A DNA stretch of 64,000 nt, taken from positions 124,001 through 188,000 of the forward strand of contig NZ_RCUV01000007.1 of assembly GCF_003667545.1 (NCBI RefSeq), given 5' to 3'. Under the pieces are notes generated by a model. The model saw only the letters and a list, made by a program, of their open reading frames with translations, had not been told where the DNA came from and did not search any database. The position numbers and the translations under genes were made by a program. Positions 48,398-57,046 of the stretch are shown piece by piece. This stretch comes from Mycetocola manganoxydans (GTDB taxonomy: Bacteria > Actinomycetota > Actinomycetes > Actinomycetales > Microbacteriaceae). How positions within the stretch are numbered: the stretch's first letter is position 1; the number at the start of each line of letters is the position of its first letter.

Positions 48398-49135
48398 GTG
48401 CCCGTTTATCGTGATGAAGGCGTTGTGCTGCGCACCCACAAGCTGGGTGAAGCCGACCGGATCGTGACCCTGCTGACCCGTCAGCACGGCAAGGTCCGCG
48501 CCGTCGCGAAGGGCGTTCGGCGGACCGGGTCGAAGTTCGGGGCCCGACTCGAACCGTTCATGGTCGCCGACCTTCAGCTTTACGAAGGCCGGTCGCTCGA
48601 CGTGATCAACCAGGCGGAGACTCTTGCGTCCTACGGTGCGCTCATCGCCGCTGACTACGGCGCGTACACGGCGGCGACGGTCATGGTCGAGACGGCGGAC
48701 AAGCTCACGGAGTCGGAGAACTCGCTCCAGCAGTACCTGCTTCTCGTCGGTGCGCTCCGGGCGCTCTCGCGGCACGACCACGACTCCTCGCTCACCCTGG
48801 ACTCCTACCTCCTTCGCGCCCTGTCGCTCGCCGGCTGGGCACCGAGCTTCTTCGACTGCGCGCGCTGCCAGGCGCCCGGACCGCACAGCCACATGGTCGT
48901 GCAACTCGGCGGAGTGGTGTGTGACCAGTGCGCTCCCCCCGGGAGTCCGCGGCTGGATCCGCCCACGATCGCACTGCTCTCCTCGCTCCTCACCGGGGAC
49001 TGGGACGTCGCCGACGCCTCCGACGACGACACCCGATCCCGCGCCAGCGGCGTTGCCGCCGCCTACACCCAGTGGCACCTCGAACGTGGACTGAAATCAC
49101 TCGCGCACGTCTCCCGAGAAAGAACCGACAGTTGA
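48398..49135 (+). CDS. recO: DNA repair protein RecO
   Basis: A 245-residue protein of RecFOR recombination that loads RecA on gapped DNA. The N-terminal OB fold starts [21 protein letters not shown], and the middle contains a four-cysteine zinc site CARC...CDQC. The GTG lies 5 nt after GATACT, so a leaderless message is plausible. The stop overlaps the TTG of uppS. Confidence 0.94.
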   Translation: MPVYRDEGVVLRTHKLGEADRIVTLLTRQHGKVRAVAKGVRRTGSKFGARLEPFMVADLQLYEGRSLDVINQAETLASYGALIAADYGAYTAATVMVETADKLTESENSLQQYLLLVGALRALSRHDHDSSLTLDSYLLRALSLAGWAPSFFDCARCQAPGPHSHMVVQLGGVVCDQCAPPGSPRLDPPTIALLSSLLTGDWDVADASDDDTRSRASGVAAAYTQWHLERGLKSLAHVSRERTDS

Positions 49136-49938
49136 CTCCGAAACCCTTCACCCACCGGGATGCCGTCGAATACCGACCGCTGGACTGGACCGGCGTGTAT
49201 CCGCCGATCGTGCCGGCGAGAGCGGTGCCCGAGCACGTCGCCATCGTCATGGACGGCAACGGCCGCTGGGCCAACCGCAAGGGTCTTCCGCGGGTCGAGG
49301 GTCACCGTGCCGGTGAAGCCGCGCTCCTCGACGTGGTGGCCGGGGCCATCCAGATCGGCGTCAAACACCTCTCGGTGTACGCGTTCTCCACCGAGAACTG
49401 GCGGCGTTCTCCCGACGAGGTCCGGTTCCTGATGGGATTCAACCGCGACGTGCTGCACCGCAGGCGTGACCAGCTCAACGAGTGGGGCGTGCGTGTGAGG
49501 TGGGCCGGTCGCAAACCGCGACTGTGGGCATCCGTCATCAAGGAATTGCAGTTCGCCGAGAAGCTCACCGAGAACAACTCCACTCTCACCCTGACGATGT
49601 GCGTCAACTACGGCGGACGAACCGAAATCACGGATGCCGTCAGACAACTGGCAGAACAGGTCGCCGCCGGAACCCTCAAACCGTCCGGGATCACCGAGAA
49701 GTCCATCCAGCGTGCGCTCTACACTCCCGAGCTCCCCGATGTGGATCTGTTCGTCCGCAGTTCGGGGGAGCAGCGCACCAGCAACTTTCTGCTGTGGCAG
49801 AGCGCGTACGCCGAGATGGTGTTCCTCGACACGCTGTGGCCCGACTTCTCGCGCACCGACCTGTGGGAGGCGATCGGCGTCTACATCGACCGCGATCGGC
49901 GGTTCGGTGGCGCCGTCGACAAGCCCGGTACCGCCTGA
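49132..49938 (+). CDS. uppS: Isoprenyl (undecaprenyl/decaprenyl) diphosphate synthase
   Basis: A 268-residue cis-prenyltransferase supplying the lipid carrier for peptidoglycan and other polymers. [19 protein letters not shown] contains catalytic Asp41, and [28 protein letters not shown] and FLDTLWPDF follow. The first 35 residues are an extension common to actinobacterial Z-prenyl synthases. The TTG at 49132 overlaps the recO stop (TTGA) and yields this extension; the ATG within the catalytic motif would be too short. Confidence 0.93.
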   Translation: MTPKPFTHRDAVEYRPLDWTGVYPPIVPARAVPEHVAIVMDGNGRWANRKGLPRVEGHRAGEAALLDVVAGAIQIGVKHLSVYAFSTENWRRSPDEVRFLMGFNRDVLHRRRDQLNEWGVRVRWAGRKPRLWASVIKELQFAEKLTENNSTLTLTMCVNYGGRTEITDAVRQLAEQVAAGTLKPSGITEKSIQRALYTPELPDVDLFVRSSGEQRTSNFLLWQSAYAEMVFLDTLWPDFSRTDLWEAIGVYIDRDRRFGGAVDKPGTA

Positions 49939-49968
49939 CGTTCCTGGATACGCACCGTTCGTCGTTCG

Positions 49969-50018
49969 TCGGTCCCGTATGTCGGCTTCTCGCGATCAAA
50001 CCCGACATACGGGACCGA
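49969..50018. repeat. 50-bp palindromic element, copy 4
   Basis: Perfect 17-bp arms TCGGTCCCGTATGTCGG and CCGACATACGGGACCGA around a 16-nt centre. Same length and ends as the three cores at 29560-29774. It lies in the 386-bp gap between uppS and the FrnE-type gene. Confidence 0.9.
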
Positions 50019-50051
50019 TGAACTCCCGGGAACCGGGGCCGCCGCTGTTCG

Positions 50052-50101
50052 TCGGTCCGGTATGCCCGTTTTTCGACCGCGAACCCGACATATGGGACCG
50101 A
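50052..50101. repeat. 50-bp palindromic element, copy 5
   Basis: TCGGTCCGGTATGCCCG and CCGACATATGGGACCGA, an imperfect version of copy 4, again 50 bp, 33 bp downstream of it. Confidence 0.85.
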
Positions 50102-50118
50102 TGAGCCTGCGGCCGCAC

Positions 50119-50178
50119 GTTCGGTGGTCACCAGTGCACGTATCGGGCGGGTTCGGGGTGCGTTCGTGACAACTGAAC
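50119..50178. repeat. 60-bp imperfect palindrome, second family, copy A
   Basis: Starts GTTCGGTGGTCAC and ends GTGACAACTGAAC, which are inverted copies with two mismatches. A second copy of the same length follows at 50202. Confidence 0.7.
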
Positions 50179-50201
50179 GGATGCCGCGGGCCCGCCCGCC
50201 G

Positions 50202-50261
50202 GTTCGGTGGTCGCTTACGCACCGTATTCGCCGCTGAAGCGTGCATTAGTGACAGCTGAAC
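50202..50261. repeat. 60-bp imperfect palindrome, second family, copy B
   Basis: Starts GTTCGGTGGTCGC and ends GTGACAGCTGAAC, the same layout as copy A with a different middle. The two copies are separated by a GC-rich 23-bp spacer. No gene is seen between 49939 and 50324. Confidence 0.7.
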
Positions 50262-50324
50262 GCGACCCCGTCACATCCATACCGTCTCGGGAATACCCCG
50301 CCGCCCGACCCGGTTGGCCCGAGA

Positions 50325-51002
50325 GTGAGTGAATCCATCAAAATCGACATCTGGTCCGACATCGCCTGCCCGTGGTGCTACATCGGCAAGCGTAAATTCG
50401 AAACCGGCGCCGCCGCGTTCGCCGAAAAAGCCGGCGCGGACGCGCCGGACGTGACGATCGAGTACCACAGCTATGAGCTGGCGCCCGATACCCCGGTCGA
50501 CTTCGATGGCAGCGAGATCGACTTCCTCTCCACGCACAAGGGAATGCCGGCCGATCAGGTCAAGGGAATGCTCGACAACGTCGCGGGCATCGCCAGGGCG
50601 ACAGGCCTCGACTACAACTTCGACACCCTCAAGCACACCAACACGGTCAAGGCACACCAGCTCCTGCATTACGCGAAGACGCACGGCAAGCAGGTCGAAG
50701 CCAAGGAACGCCTCCTCAAGGCGTACTTCACCGAGGGCAGGCACGTCGGCCGGATCGAAGACGTCGCCGACCTCGCCGCAGAGATCGGCCTCGACCGGGA
50801 CGACGTCATCCGTTCGCTGAGTGCCGACGAGCACCTCGACGCTGTTCGTGCCGACCAGGCCCTTGGTCAGGCGTACGGCATCCAGGGCGTTCCGTTCTTC
50901 GTCATCGACGGCAAGTACGGCGTCTCGGGCGCGCAGGAAGCGGAGACCTTCGCCCAGGTCCTCGACCAGGTATGGACCGAACGCGAAGCGGCACACGCAT
51001 GA
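50325..51002 (+). CDS. DsbA-like thioredoxin-fold oxidoreductase (FrnE type)
   Basis: A 225-residue DSBA-family protein without signal peptide, so cytosolic. The active site is SDIACPWCYIGKRKFE with Cys15 and Cys18, the FrnE/2-hydroxychromene isomerase-like form, and GIQGVPFFVIDGKYGVSGAQ near the C-terminus carries the cis-Pro loop. FrnE in Deinococcus is linked to oxidative stress. It overlaps a small downstream gene by 4 nt (ATGA). Confidence 0.92.
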   Translation: MSESIKIDIWSDIACPWCYIGKRKFETGAAAFAEKAGADAPDVTIEYHSYELAPDTPVDFDGSEIDFLSTHKGMPADQVKGMLDNVAGIARATGLDYNFDTLKHTNTVKAHQLLHYAKTHGKQVEAKERLLKAYFTEGRHVGRIEDVADLAAEIGLDRDDVIRSLSADEHLDAVRADQALGQAYGIQGVPFFVIDGKYGVSGAQEAETFAQVLDQVWTEREAAHA

Positions 51003-51130
51003 GCAGCGAGCGCCCCACGCTGACCCTCCTCGGCGCGACGGATGCCGTCAGTTGCGAAGGCGACACCTGTGTGCTTCCGGCGCAGGCCGAGGTCCCGGCG
51101 ACCGAGAAGGCGTCTACTCCGGATCGGTGA
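50999..51130 (+). CDS. 43-residue protein with CEGDTC motif, coupled to the FrnE-type gene
   Basis: The ATG overlaps the upstream stop (ATGA) and the frame encodes 43 residues, including LTLLGATDAVSCEGDTCVLP with two Cys at residues 19 and 24, then a charged tail to a stop at 51128-51130. The Cys pair and coupling to a thiol oxidoreductase suggest a substrate or partner. Its end overlaps the end of the convergent ybaK by 17 bp. I know of no named family; real expression is inferred from the junction only. Confidence 0.6.
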   Translation: MSSERPTLTLLGATDAVSCEGDTCVLPAQAEVPATEKASTPDR

Positions 51131-51599
51131 TGTCGGCCACGGTTGCACCGAAGGCATCGACGAGCGCGTCGATGTCGACGAACGCACTGTGGCCCTGTTC
51201 ACCCGCGCCGAGTGCGACCCGGCGACCCACCGCGGACTCGTCCACCCAGACGGGCCAGGCCGTGCTGCTTCCGAGTGGCGTGATCGTGCCGCGGCCGTAT
51301 CCGGTCGCCTCGAACGCGACATCCGCCGACGGCATGGACAGCTTGTTCACGCCGACGAGGGCGCGCAGCTTGGGCCATGAGATCTTGCGGCCGCCGGGCA
51401 CGAGTGCGAACAGGAAGTCGCCGTCGTGCCGTTTGACGACGAGCGTCTTGACGATCTCTTCCGGTTCGATGCCGAGCAGCCTGGCGGCATCCTCGAGGCT
51501 CGACGCTTCTGGCCGGGGAAGGACCGACACGTCGAGGCTGCGAGCAGCGGCGTCGGCCATCATCCGCTCCAGTCCACCGCCGATTCGCTGTTCGGTCAT
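51114..51599 (-). CDS. ybaK: YbaK/EbsC-type aminoacyl-tRNA deacylase
   Basis: A 161-residue editing domain that hydrolyses mischarged tRNA, usually Cys-tRNA-Pro. IVKTLVVKRHDGDFLFALVPGGRKISWPKLRALVG and the glycine-rich TPLGSSTAWPVWVD are the YbaK/ProX core (cited by ends). ATG 51599 is a sensible start; the longer frame to 52118 lies antisense to dusB. It is divergent from dusB, with 33 bp between start codons. Confidence 0.88.
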   Translation of the reverse strand: MTEQRIGGGLERMMADAAARSLDVSVLPRPEASSLEDAARLLGIEPEEIVKTLVVKRHDGDFLFALVPGGRKISWPKLRALVGVNKLSMPSADVAFEATGYGRGTITPLGSSTAWPVWVDESAVGRRVALGAGEQGHSAFVDIDALVDAFGATVADITDPE

Positions 51600-51632
51600 G
51601 GTTTCGCCAGCTTTCTGGGAGAATTGAAGGAC

Positions 51633-52793
51633 ATGTCTGCCATCCCCACGATAAGCCACGCCCCGGCACTGACGATCGGCTCCCTCGAGCTCGACGTGCC
51701 GGTCGTTCTCGCGCCCATGGCCGGGATCACCAACACCGCCTTCCGCCGACTCTGCCGAGAATTCGGCGTCGGGCTGTACGTCAGCGAAATGATCACCTCC
51801 CGTGCGCTCGTCGAGCGCAACAAAGAGACGATGCGCCTGATCACCCACCACGAGTCCGAGACGACCAGGAGCATCCAGCTCTACGGGGTCGACCCGAAGA
51901 CGGTCTCCGAGGCCGTGACGATCCTCGTCGCCGAGGATCGCGCGGACCATATCGACCTCAACTTCGGGTGCCCGGTCCCCAAGGTCACGCGTAAGGGCGG
52001 CGGAAGCGCGCTGCCGTGGAAGCAGGACCTGTTCCGCGACATCGTCGAGGGCGCGGTGAAGGCCGCCGGCGACATCCCGCTCACGGTCAAGATGCGCAAG
52101 GGCATCGACTCCGATCACCTCACCTACCTCGAAGCGGGCAAGGCAGCCGAAGGTGCAGGCGTCGCGAGCATCGCCCTACATGCCCGCACCGCATCCGAGT
52201 TCTACTCCGGCAACGCCGACTGGTCCGCGATCACCAGGCTCAAAGAGGCCGTCACCACGGTTCCCATCCTCGGCAACGGAGACATCTGGTCCGGCGAAGA
52301 CGCCCTCCGCATGATGGCCGAAACGGGATGCGACGGGGTCGTCGTCGGTCGCGGCTGCCTCGGCAGGCCGTGGTTGTTTGGAGACCTCGCCGCTGCCTTC
52401 ACCGGATCGGACCAGCGGTTCACCCCGTCGCTGGGACAGGTCGCGACCACGTTCCGCCGCCACGCGGAACTCCTCGCCGAATTCTTCGAGAGCGAAGAGC
52501 GCGGATGCCGTGACATCCGCAAGCATGTCGCCTGGTACTTCAAGGGGTACCCGGTCGGCGGCGACCTCCGCGCGCGCCTGGCAACGGTGGAGTCACTCGA
52601 TCAGCTCGACGAACTCCTCGCCACCCTCGACTGGTCGCTGCCGTACCCGGGTGCAGACGCCGAAGGCCAGCGAGGCCGTGCCGGCTCGCCAAAACGCACC
52701 GTTCTTCCCGATGGCTGGCTCAACTCACGCACGATCGGCGTGACTGAGCGCGGCACCCTCACCGAGACGGAGGCGGACACCAGTGGTGGATAG
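51633..52793 (+). CDS. dusB: tRNA-dihydrouridine synthase
   Basis: A 386-residue flavoenzyme. VVLAPMAGITNTAFRRL begins the TIM barrel, NFGCPVPKVTRKGGGSAL holds the catalytic Cys, and VARTAS-like LHARTASEFYSGNADW and GNGDIWSGEDALRMM follow. It makes dihydrouridine in tRNA D-loops. GAAGGA lies just before the ATG. The stop overlaps dgt by 11 nt. Confidence 0.94.
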   Translation: MSAIPTISHAPALTIGSLELDVPVVLAPMAGITNTAFRRLCREFGVGLYVSEMITSRALVERNKETMRLITHHESETTRSIQLYGVDPKTVSEAVTILVAEDRADHIDLNFGCPVPKVTRKGGGSALPWKQDLFRDIVEGAVKAAGDIPLTVKMRKGIDSDHLTYLEAGKAAEGAGVASIALHARTASEFYSGNADWSAITRLKEAVTTVPILGNGDIWSGEDALRMMAETGCDGVVVGRGCLGRPWLFGDLAAAFTGSDQRFTPSLGQVATTFRRHAELLAEFFESEERGCRDIRKHVAWYFKGYPVGGDLRARLATVESLDQLDELLATLDWSLPYPGADAEGQRGRAGSPKRTVLPDGWLNSRTIGVTERGTLTETEADTSGG

Positions 52794-54036
52794 CGGGCAG
52801 TACAGCGAGCACGACAACGAGCGCGCTCTGCCCGAACACCACTCCTCGCGCCGCACCGACTTCGCCCGTGACCGCGCACGGCTGCTGCACTCGAGTGCTC
52901 TCCGCCGCCTTGCCGCCAAAACCCAGGTGCTCAGCCCGGCGGCGGGACTCGACTTCGCCCGTAACAGGCTGACCCACTCACTCGAGGTCGCGCAGGTCGG
53001 TCGTGAGCTCGCGACGAGCCTCGGCCTCGAACCCGACATCGTCGACACGGCCTGCCTCGCCCATGACCTGGGGCATCCTCCGTTCGGTCACAACGGCGAG
53101 CGCGCCCTCAACACCTGGGCTGAAGACATCGGCGGCTTCGAGGGCAACGCTCAGACCCTGCGGATCCTCACCAAACTCGAACCCAAGGTGTTCGGCGCGG
53201 ACGGTCGCTCCTACGGATTGAACCTCACTCGGGCGAGCCTCGACGCGAGCTGCAAGTACCCGTGGCCGGCAGCACAAGCAGTGACCGACCCCGGCGGACG
53301 CGCTAAGTTCGGCTTCTTCGACGACGACGGCGACGCGTTCGTCTGGCTCCGCCAGGGCGCTCCCGCCCGCCAGCGCTGCATCGAAGCCGAGGTCATGGAC
53401 CTCTCCGACGACATCGCCTACTCGGTGCACGACTTCGAAGACGCGATCGTCAACGAATACATCGACCCGGCCTTCCTCAGCGCCCGTGCCGGCCACGACT
53501 CGCTCATCCGCGCGGTGCAGGCATGGGCGGGCGACGGCTTCACCGTCGACGACATGAGCGCTGCCTTCGACCGGCTCGCCGGCTACGACGTGTGGATGAC
53601 GAGCTGGGATGCCTCCCGTCGCGACCTCGCGAAGCTCAAGAACTTCACGAGCCAGATGATCGGGCACTTCTCCCAGTCGGCGACGCAGGCGACCCGCGAG
53701 GCGTATCCACAGTCGAGCCTCATCCGGTTCGGTGCGAGCGTCATCGTGCCCCACGAGGTGCAGGCCGAGATCGCCGTGCTCAAGGGCGTTGTCGCAGCGT
53801 TCGTCATGGCGAGCGACGCCCGCCAGCCGATCTACCGGCAGCAGCGTGACATCCTCACGGATCTGGCTGAAGGGCTCTATGCGGCCGGACCCGATTCCCT
53901 CGACCGAGGTTTCGCCGATGACTGGAACGACGCGGCAGACGACGGCGCGAGAAAGCGTGTGATCGTCGACCAGGTCGCGAGCCTCACCGACCAGTCGGCG
54001 ATGGCCTGGCACGAACGGCTCGCGCTCCCCGCCTAA
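52783..54036 (+). CDS. dgt: Deoxyguanosinetriphosphate triphosphohydrolase-like protein
   Basis: A 417-residue HD-domain phosphohydrolase. RNRLTHSLEVAQVGREL and ACLAHDLGHPPFGHNGE contain the H...HD metal site, and EVMDLSDDIAYSVHDFED the distal Asp. It hydrolyses dNTPs to nucleosides and triphosphate. The GTG start overlaps the dusB stop, so the genes are cotranscribed. Position before dnaG is typical for actinobacteria. Confidence 0.93.
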   Translation: MVDSGQYSEHDNERALPEHHSSRRTDFARDRARLLHSSALRRLAAKTQVLSPAAGLDFARNRLTHSLEVAQVGRELATSLGLEPDIVDTACLAHDLGHPPFGHNGERALNTWAEDIGGFEGNAQTLRILTKLEPKVFGADGRSYGLNLTRASLDASCKYPWPAAQAVTDPGGRAKFGFFDDDGDAFVWLRQGAPARQRCIEAEVMDLSDDIAYSVHDFEDAIVNEYIDPAFLSARAGHDSLIRAVQAWAGDGFTVDDMSAAFDRLAGYDVWMTSWDASRRDLAKLKNFTSQMIGHFSQSATQATREAYPQSSLIRFGASVIVPHEVQAEIAVLKGVVAAFVMASDARQPIYRQQRDILTDLAEGLYAAGPDSLDRGFADDWNDAADDGARKRVIVDQVASLTDQSAMAWHERLALPA

Positions 54037-54037
54037 G

Positions 54038-54062
54038 GCCTCCCTCCCTGTGGGGAGGGCCT
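54038..54062 (+). terminator. Hairpin after dgt
   Basis: CCCTCCC (54042-54048) and GGGAGGG (54053-54059) form a short GC stem directly after the dgt stop, but the following CCTTCGCCCC is not a good T tract. The dnaG promoter starts 20 bp later. Confidence 0.4.
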
Positions 54063-54093
54063 TCGCCCCGGTGATCCTCGATAGGATGGGACG

Positions 54094-55947
54094 ATGGCCG
54101 GCCGCATTCGCTCAAGCGACATAGACGAGGTCAAGTCACGCACGAACATCGCCGACATCGTCGGCGATTTCGTCAGCCTCAAGTCAGCAGGCGTCGGCTC
54201 TCTCAAGGGTCTCTGCCCGTTTCATGACGAGCGCAGCCCCAGCTTCCACGTGCGGCCCCAGCTCGGTTTCTACCACTGCTTCGGGTGCGGCGAATCCGGC
54301 GACGTCATCTCGTTCCTGCAGAAGATGGACCACGTCACCTTCACGGATGCCGTCGAGCGGCTCGCCGCACGCGCCGGCTTCTCCCTCACCTACGAAGACG
54401 GCGAGGGTGCCCCCGACCACGGCAATCGGGCCCGCCTCCTCGCTGCAAACGCTGCAGCCGAAGGGTACTTCCGCGAGCAGCTCGCATCGCCCGGCGCAGA
54501 CCCGGGCCGCCGGTTCCTCGGCGAACGCGGATTCGACCATGTCGCCGCTGAACGCTTCGGCGTGGGTTTCGCCCCGAAGAGTTGGGATTCGCTCACCAAG
54601 TTCCTCCGTGGCAAGGGATTCTCGGTCGAGGAGATCACCGCATCCGGGCTCGTCTCGCAGGGCGACCGTGGCATCTACGACCGGTTCCGCGGCAGGCTGA
54701 TCTGGCCGATTCGCGACGTCACGGGGCAGACCGTCGGCTTCGGGGCGCGCAAACTCCTCGACGACGACAAAGGCCCGAAATACCTCAACACGCCCGAGAC
54801 CCCGGTCTACCACAAGGCGCAAGTGCTTTACGGGCTCGACCTCGCCAAGCGCGACGTCTCCCGCAGCGGGCGTGTGGTGGTCGTCGAGGGATACACCGAC
54901 GTGATGGCGTGTCACCTCGCCGGCGTCACGACCGCCGTCGCCACGTGCGGTACGTCGTTCGGCGTCGACCACATCAAGACCCTCCGCAGGGTCATGGGCG
55001 ACGACAGCGGCAAGGGCGAGGTCATCTTCACCTTCGACCCGGATGCCGCCGGCCAGAAGGCCGCGATGCGTGCGTTCGCCGAAGAGCAGCGTTTCTCCGC
55101 CCAGACGTATGTCGCGGTCGCGCCAGACGGGCTCGACCCGTGCGACCTCCGGCTCAACCGCGGTGACGACGCCGTCCGACGGCTGATCGAGACGAAGGAG
55201 CCGATGTTCGAGTTCGTCATCCGGCAGACCCTCGCCGCCTACGACCTCGAAACGGTGGAGGGCCGCGTCGGCGCCCTCACGGCATCCGCTCCGATCATCG
55301 CCGACATTCGCGACCCGTCGCTCCGCCCCGGTTACACGAGGGTGCTCGCGCGCCACCTCGGCGTGGACCTCGCCGAGGTGCAGGCTGCGATCAGCCGCGC
55401 CGGGCGGGGTGCTGGTCGTGGTGCATCGACCAAGGGCGCGGGCGCGACCGAACCCGAGGCGCCCGCTGAGCGTCCGGCGTCGCTGCGAGACCTCCCAGGG
55501 GACCCGGCGACGCGCCTCGAACGTGACGCACTGATGGCGATCCTGCAGCATCCGGACATGGCTGGGCTCGATCTCGTGCAGCGAGCCGTTTTCACCGGCT
55601 TCGTGAACCCGACCCTCGCGATGGTCCGGGATGCGATCGCTGCGACTCTCGACAGCTTCGGTGCCGCCAACTGGTTCGAGCGGATCATCGAGACCGTGCC
55701 CACGCCGATGGTCGGATTCGTGCAGCAGCTCGCGGTCGCGCCGATCCCGGAGCGGGAAGAGCGGGACCTGACCGCGTATGTGCGCGAAATCACCATCGCG
55801 CTCATCGACCGGGACCTGCTGCGTCAGTCCCACGACATGCTCGGCAGGCTCCAGCGCACAGACCCCAGGGAGCGCGAGAGCTACCGTGCGATCCAGGCCG
55901 ACATCATGGCTCTCGAGGCGGAACGCCGCAGGCTCCGCGAGCGCTGA
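54094..55947 (+). CDS. dnaG: DNA primase
   Basis: A 617-residue primase: the N-terminal CHC2 zinc finger has Cys41, His44, Cys62 and Cys65 (CPFHDERSPS ... YHCFGC), the TOPRIM domain has VVVVEGYTDVMACHLAG and FTFDPDAAGQKA, and the C-terminal part binds the DnaB helicase. It makes primers for replication. TAGGAT lies 6 nt before the ATG, indicating a leaderless transcript. Confidence 0.97.
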   Translation: MAGRIRSSDIDEVKSRTNIADIVGDFVSLKSAGVGSLKGLCPFHDERSPSFHVRPQLGFYHCFGCGESGDVISFLQKMDHVTFTDAVERLAARAGFSLTYEDGEGAPDHGNRARLLAANAAAEGYFREQLASPGADPGRRFLGERGFDHVAAERFGVGFAPKSWDSLTKFLRGKGFSVEEITASGLVSQGDRGIYDRFRGRLIWPIRDVTGQTVGFGARKLLDDDKGPKYLNTPETPVYHKAQVLYGLDLAKRDVSRSGRVVVVEGYTDVMACHLAGVTTAVATCGTSFGVDHIKTLRRVMGDDSGKGEVIFTFDPDAAGQKAAMRAFAEEQRFSAQTYVAVAPDGLDPCDLRLNRGDDAVRRLIETKEPMFEFVIRQTLAAYDLETVEGRVGALTASAPIIADIRDPSLRPGYTRVLARHLGVDLAEVQAAISRAGRGAGRGASTKGAGATEPEAPAERPASLRDLPGDPATRLERDALMAILQHPDMAGLDLVQRAVFTGFVNPTLAMVRDAIAATLDSFGAANWFERIIETVPTPMVGFVQQLAVAPIPEREERDLTAYVREITIALIDRDLLRQSHDMLGRLQRTDPRERESYRAIQADIMALEAERRRLRER

Positions 55948-55995
55948 TCGGCGCGGGACTGTAGCGGCACCCCCACTGTGGGGCAGGATGGTGCC

Positions 55996-56832
55996 ATGAC
56001 TGCATCGGCAACACCGGAAGCGGCGGTGCTGGCCGACGACCTCGCCGTCGAATACCCAGCTCGCCGCCCCAGCGCGCCCCACCGAGCACTTGACGGCGTC
56101 AGCCTTCGTGTCGGAGTCGACGAGATCATCGGGATCATCGGCGAAACCGGCGCGGGGAAGTCCACGCTCGCCCGGGTCCTCGCCGGGGACCTTGTGACAC
56201 CCAAGGGCACCGATCCGGCCCCGGTCATCGTCGGGGGAGAGGCGACGGTCCTGGGCTCGCGGCTGCGAGGCATCCGTCGCCGGGAACTCGACCGAGTCAC
56301 CTTCAAGGTCGCGCACCTGCCCCAGGATGCCGCGTCGCGGCTCACCCCCGAGCGCACCGTTTCCGAGATCATCGCCGAGCCGATCCTGCAGCGGGACAGA
56401 CACTACAACCGCAAGGCGATCGGTCTGCGGGTCGCAACGATGCTCGACGCCGTCCAGTTGCCGCTCGCGGTGCTCGACAAATTCCCGTTCGAGCTGTCGA
56501 GTGGCCAGCGCCAGCGGGTCGCCATCGCGAAGTCGCTCGTCCTCGGCCCTGAATTGTGGATCGCCGACGAACCGACCGCCGGGATCGACGTCACGGTGCG
56601 TGGAGCGATCAACGATCTCATCGGCCGGCTTCGCGAGGAGGGCAGTTTTTCAGCGGTCCTCGTCAGTCACGACCTCTCACTGCTGCGCCGGACTACATGC
56701 CGGGTCGCAGCGCTCGAATCTGGTCGTGTCGTCGGGCTCGGACCGATCGACGAGTTGCTCGCCGGCGGGCAGCATCCGTTCCTCAGCGGTCTCGCCGACG
56801 CGGAAAACCGTGTCACTGCCGACGGCGGCTGA
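55996..56832 (+). CDS. Orphan ABC transporter ATP-binding protein (oligopeptide/nickel type)
   Basis: A 278-residue ATPase with Walker A GETGAGKST, HLPQDAASRLTPERTVSEIIAEPI typical of the DppD/OppF class, a variant signature LSSGQRQRVAIAKSLV and Walker B LWIADEPTAGIDV. No permease or binding protein is nearby, so it may serve a transporter encoded elsewhere or have a non-transport role. The ATG is 6 nt after CAGGAT; the slightly longer frame from 55978 is less likely. Confidence 0.87.
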   Translation: MTASATPEAAVLADDLAVEYPARRPSAPHRALDGVSLRVGVDEIIGIIGETGAGKSTLARVLAGDLVTPKGTDPAPVIVGGEATVLGSRLRGIRRRELDRVTFKVAHLPQDAASRLTPERTVSEIIAEPILQRDRHYNRKAIGLRVATMLDAVQLPLAVLDKFPFELSSGQRQRVAIAKSLVLGPELWIADEPTAGIDVTVRGAINDLIGRLREEGSFSAVLVSHDLSLLRRTTCRVAALESGRVVGLGPIDELLAGGQHPFLSGLADAENRVTADGG

Positions 56833-56850
56833 CCCGGAGGGCCTGTCGAT

Positions 56851-56878
56851 TTGGACTCTGCCGATCCTTTGGTAAAGT
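56851..56878 (+). promoter_or_regulatory. Promoter of tRNA-Asn
   Basis: TTGGAC (56851-56856) and TAAAGT (56873-56878) with a 16-bp spacer, 17 bp before the tRNA. Confidence 0.7.
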
Positions 56879-56895
56879 AATCACGCACGACATAA

Positions 56896-56968
56896 TCCTC
56901 GATAGCTCAATTGGCAGAGCAATCGGCTGTTAACCGGTAGGTTCTTGGTTCGAGTCCAAGTCGAGGAG
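56896..56968 (+). tRNA. tRNA-Asn (anticodon GTT)
   Basis: Cloverleaf: acceptor TCCTCGA/TCGAGGA, D stem GCTC/GAGC, anticodon stem ATCGG/CCGGT with loop CTGTTAA (anticodon GTT), T stem CTTGG/CCAAG with loop TTCGAGT, discriminator G. CCA is not encoded. Confidence 0.96.
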
Positions 56969-56973
56969 CTGAG

Positions 56974-57012
56974 AAGACCACAAGGGCTCCACCCCTGTGG
57001 TCTTTTCTTTTC
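56974..57012 (+). terminator. Rho-independent terminator of tRNA-Asn
   Basis: GACCACAAGGG pairs with CCCTGTGGTC (one mismatch) and is followed by TTTTCTTTT. Confidence 0.88.
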
Positions 57013-57015
57013 CCT

Positions 57016-57046
57016 CTGAGCCGCTCGCCCCGGCCGAGCGGCTCAG
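57016..57046. terminator. 12-bp palindrome at the end of def
   Basis: CTGAGCCGCTCG and CGAGCGGCTCAG with a 7-nt loop. It includes the def stop codon. There is no T tract for the def direction, so if it ends def transcription it does so with help. Confidence 0.5.

Noticed and set aside
54184-56403. Antisense open frame of 739 codons over dnaG
   Set aside because: It mirrors the codon pattern of dnaG and the ABC gene in GC-rich DNA, has no recognisable motif and no ribosome binding site.
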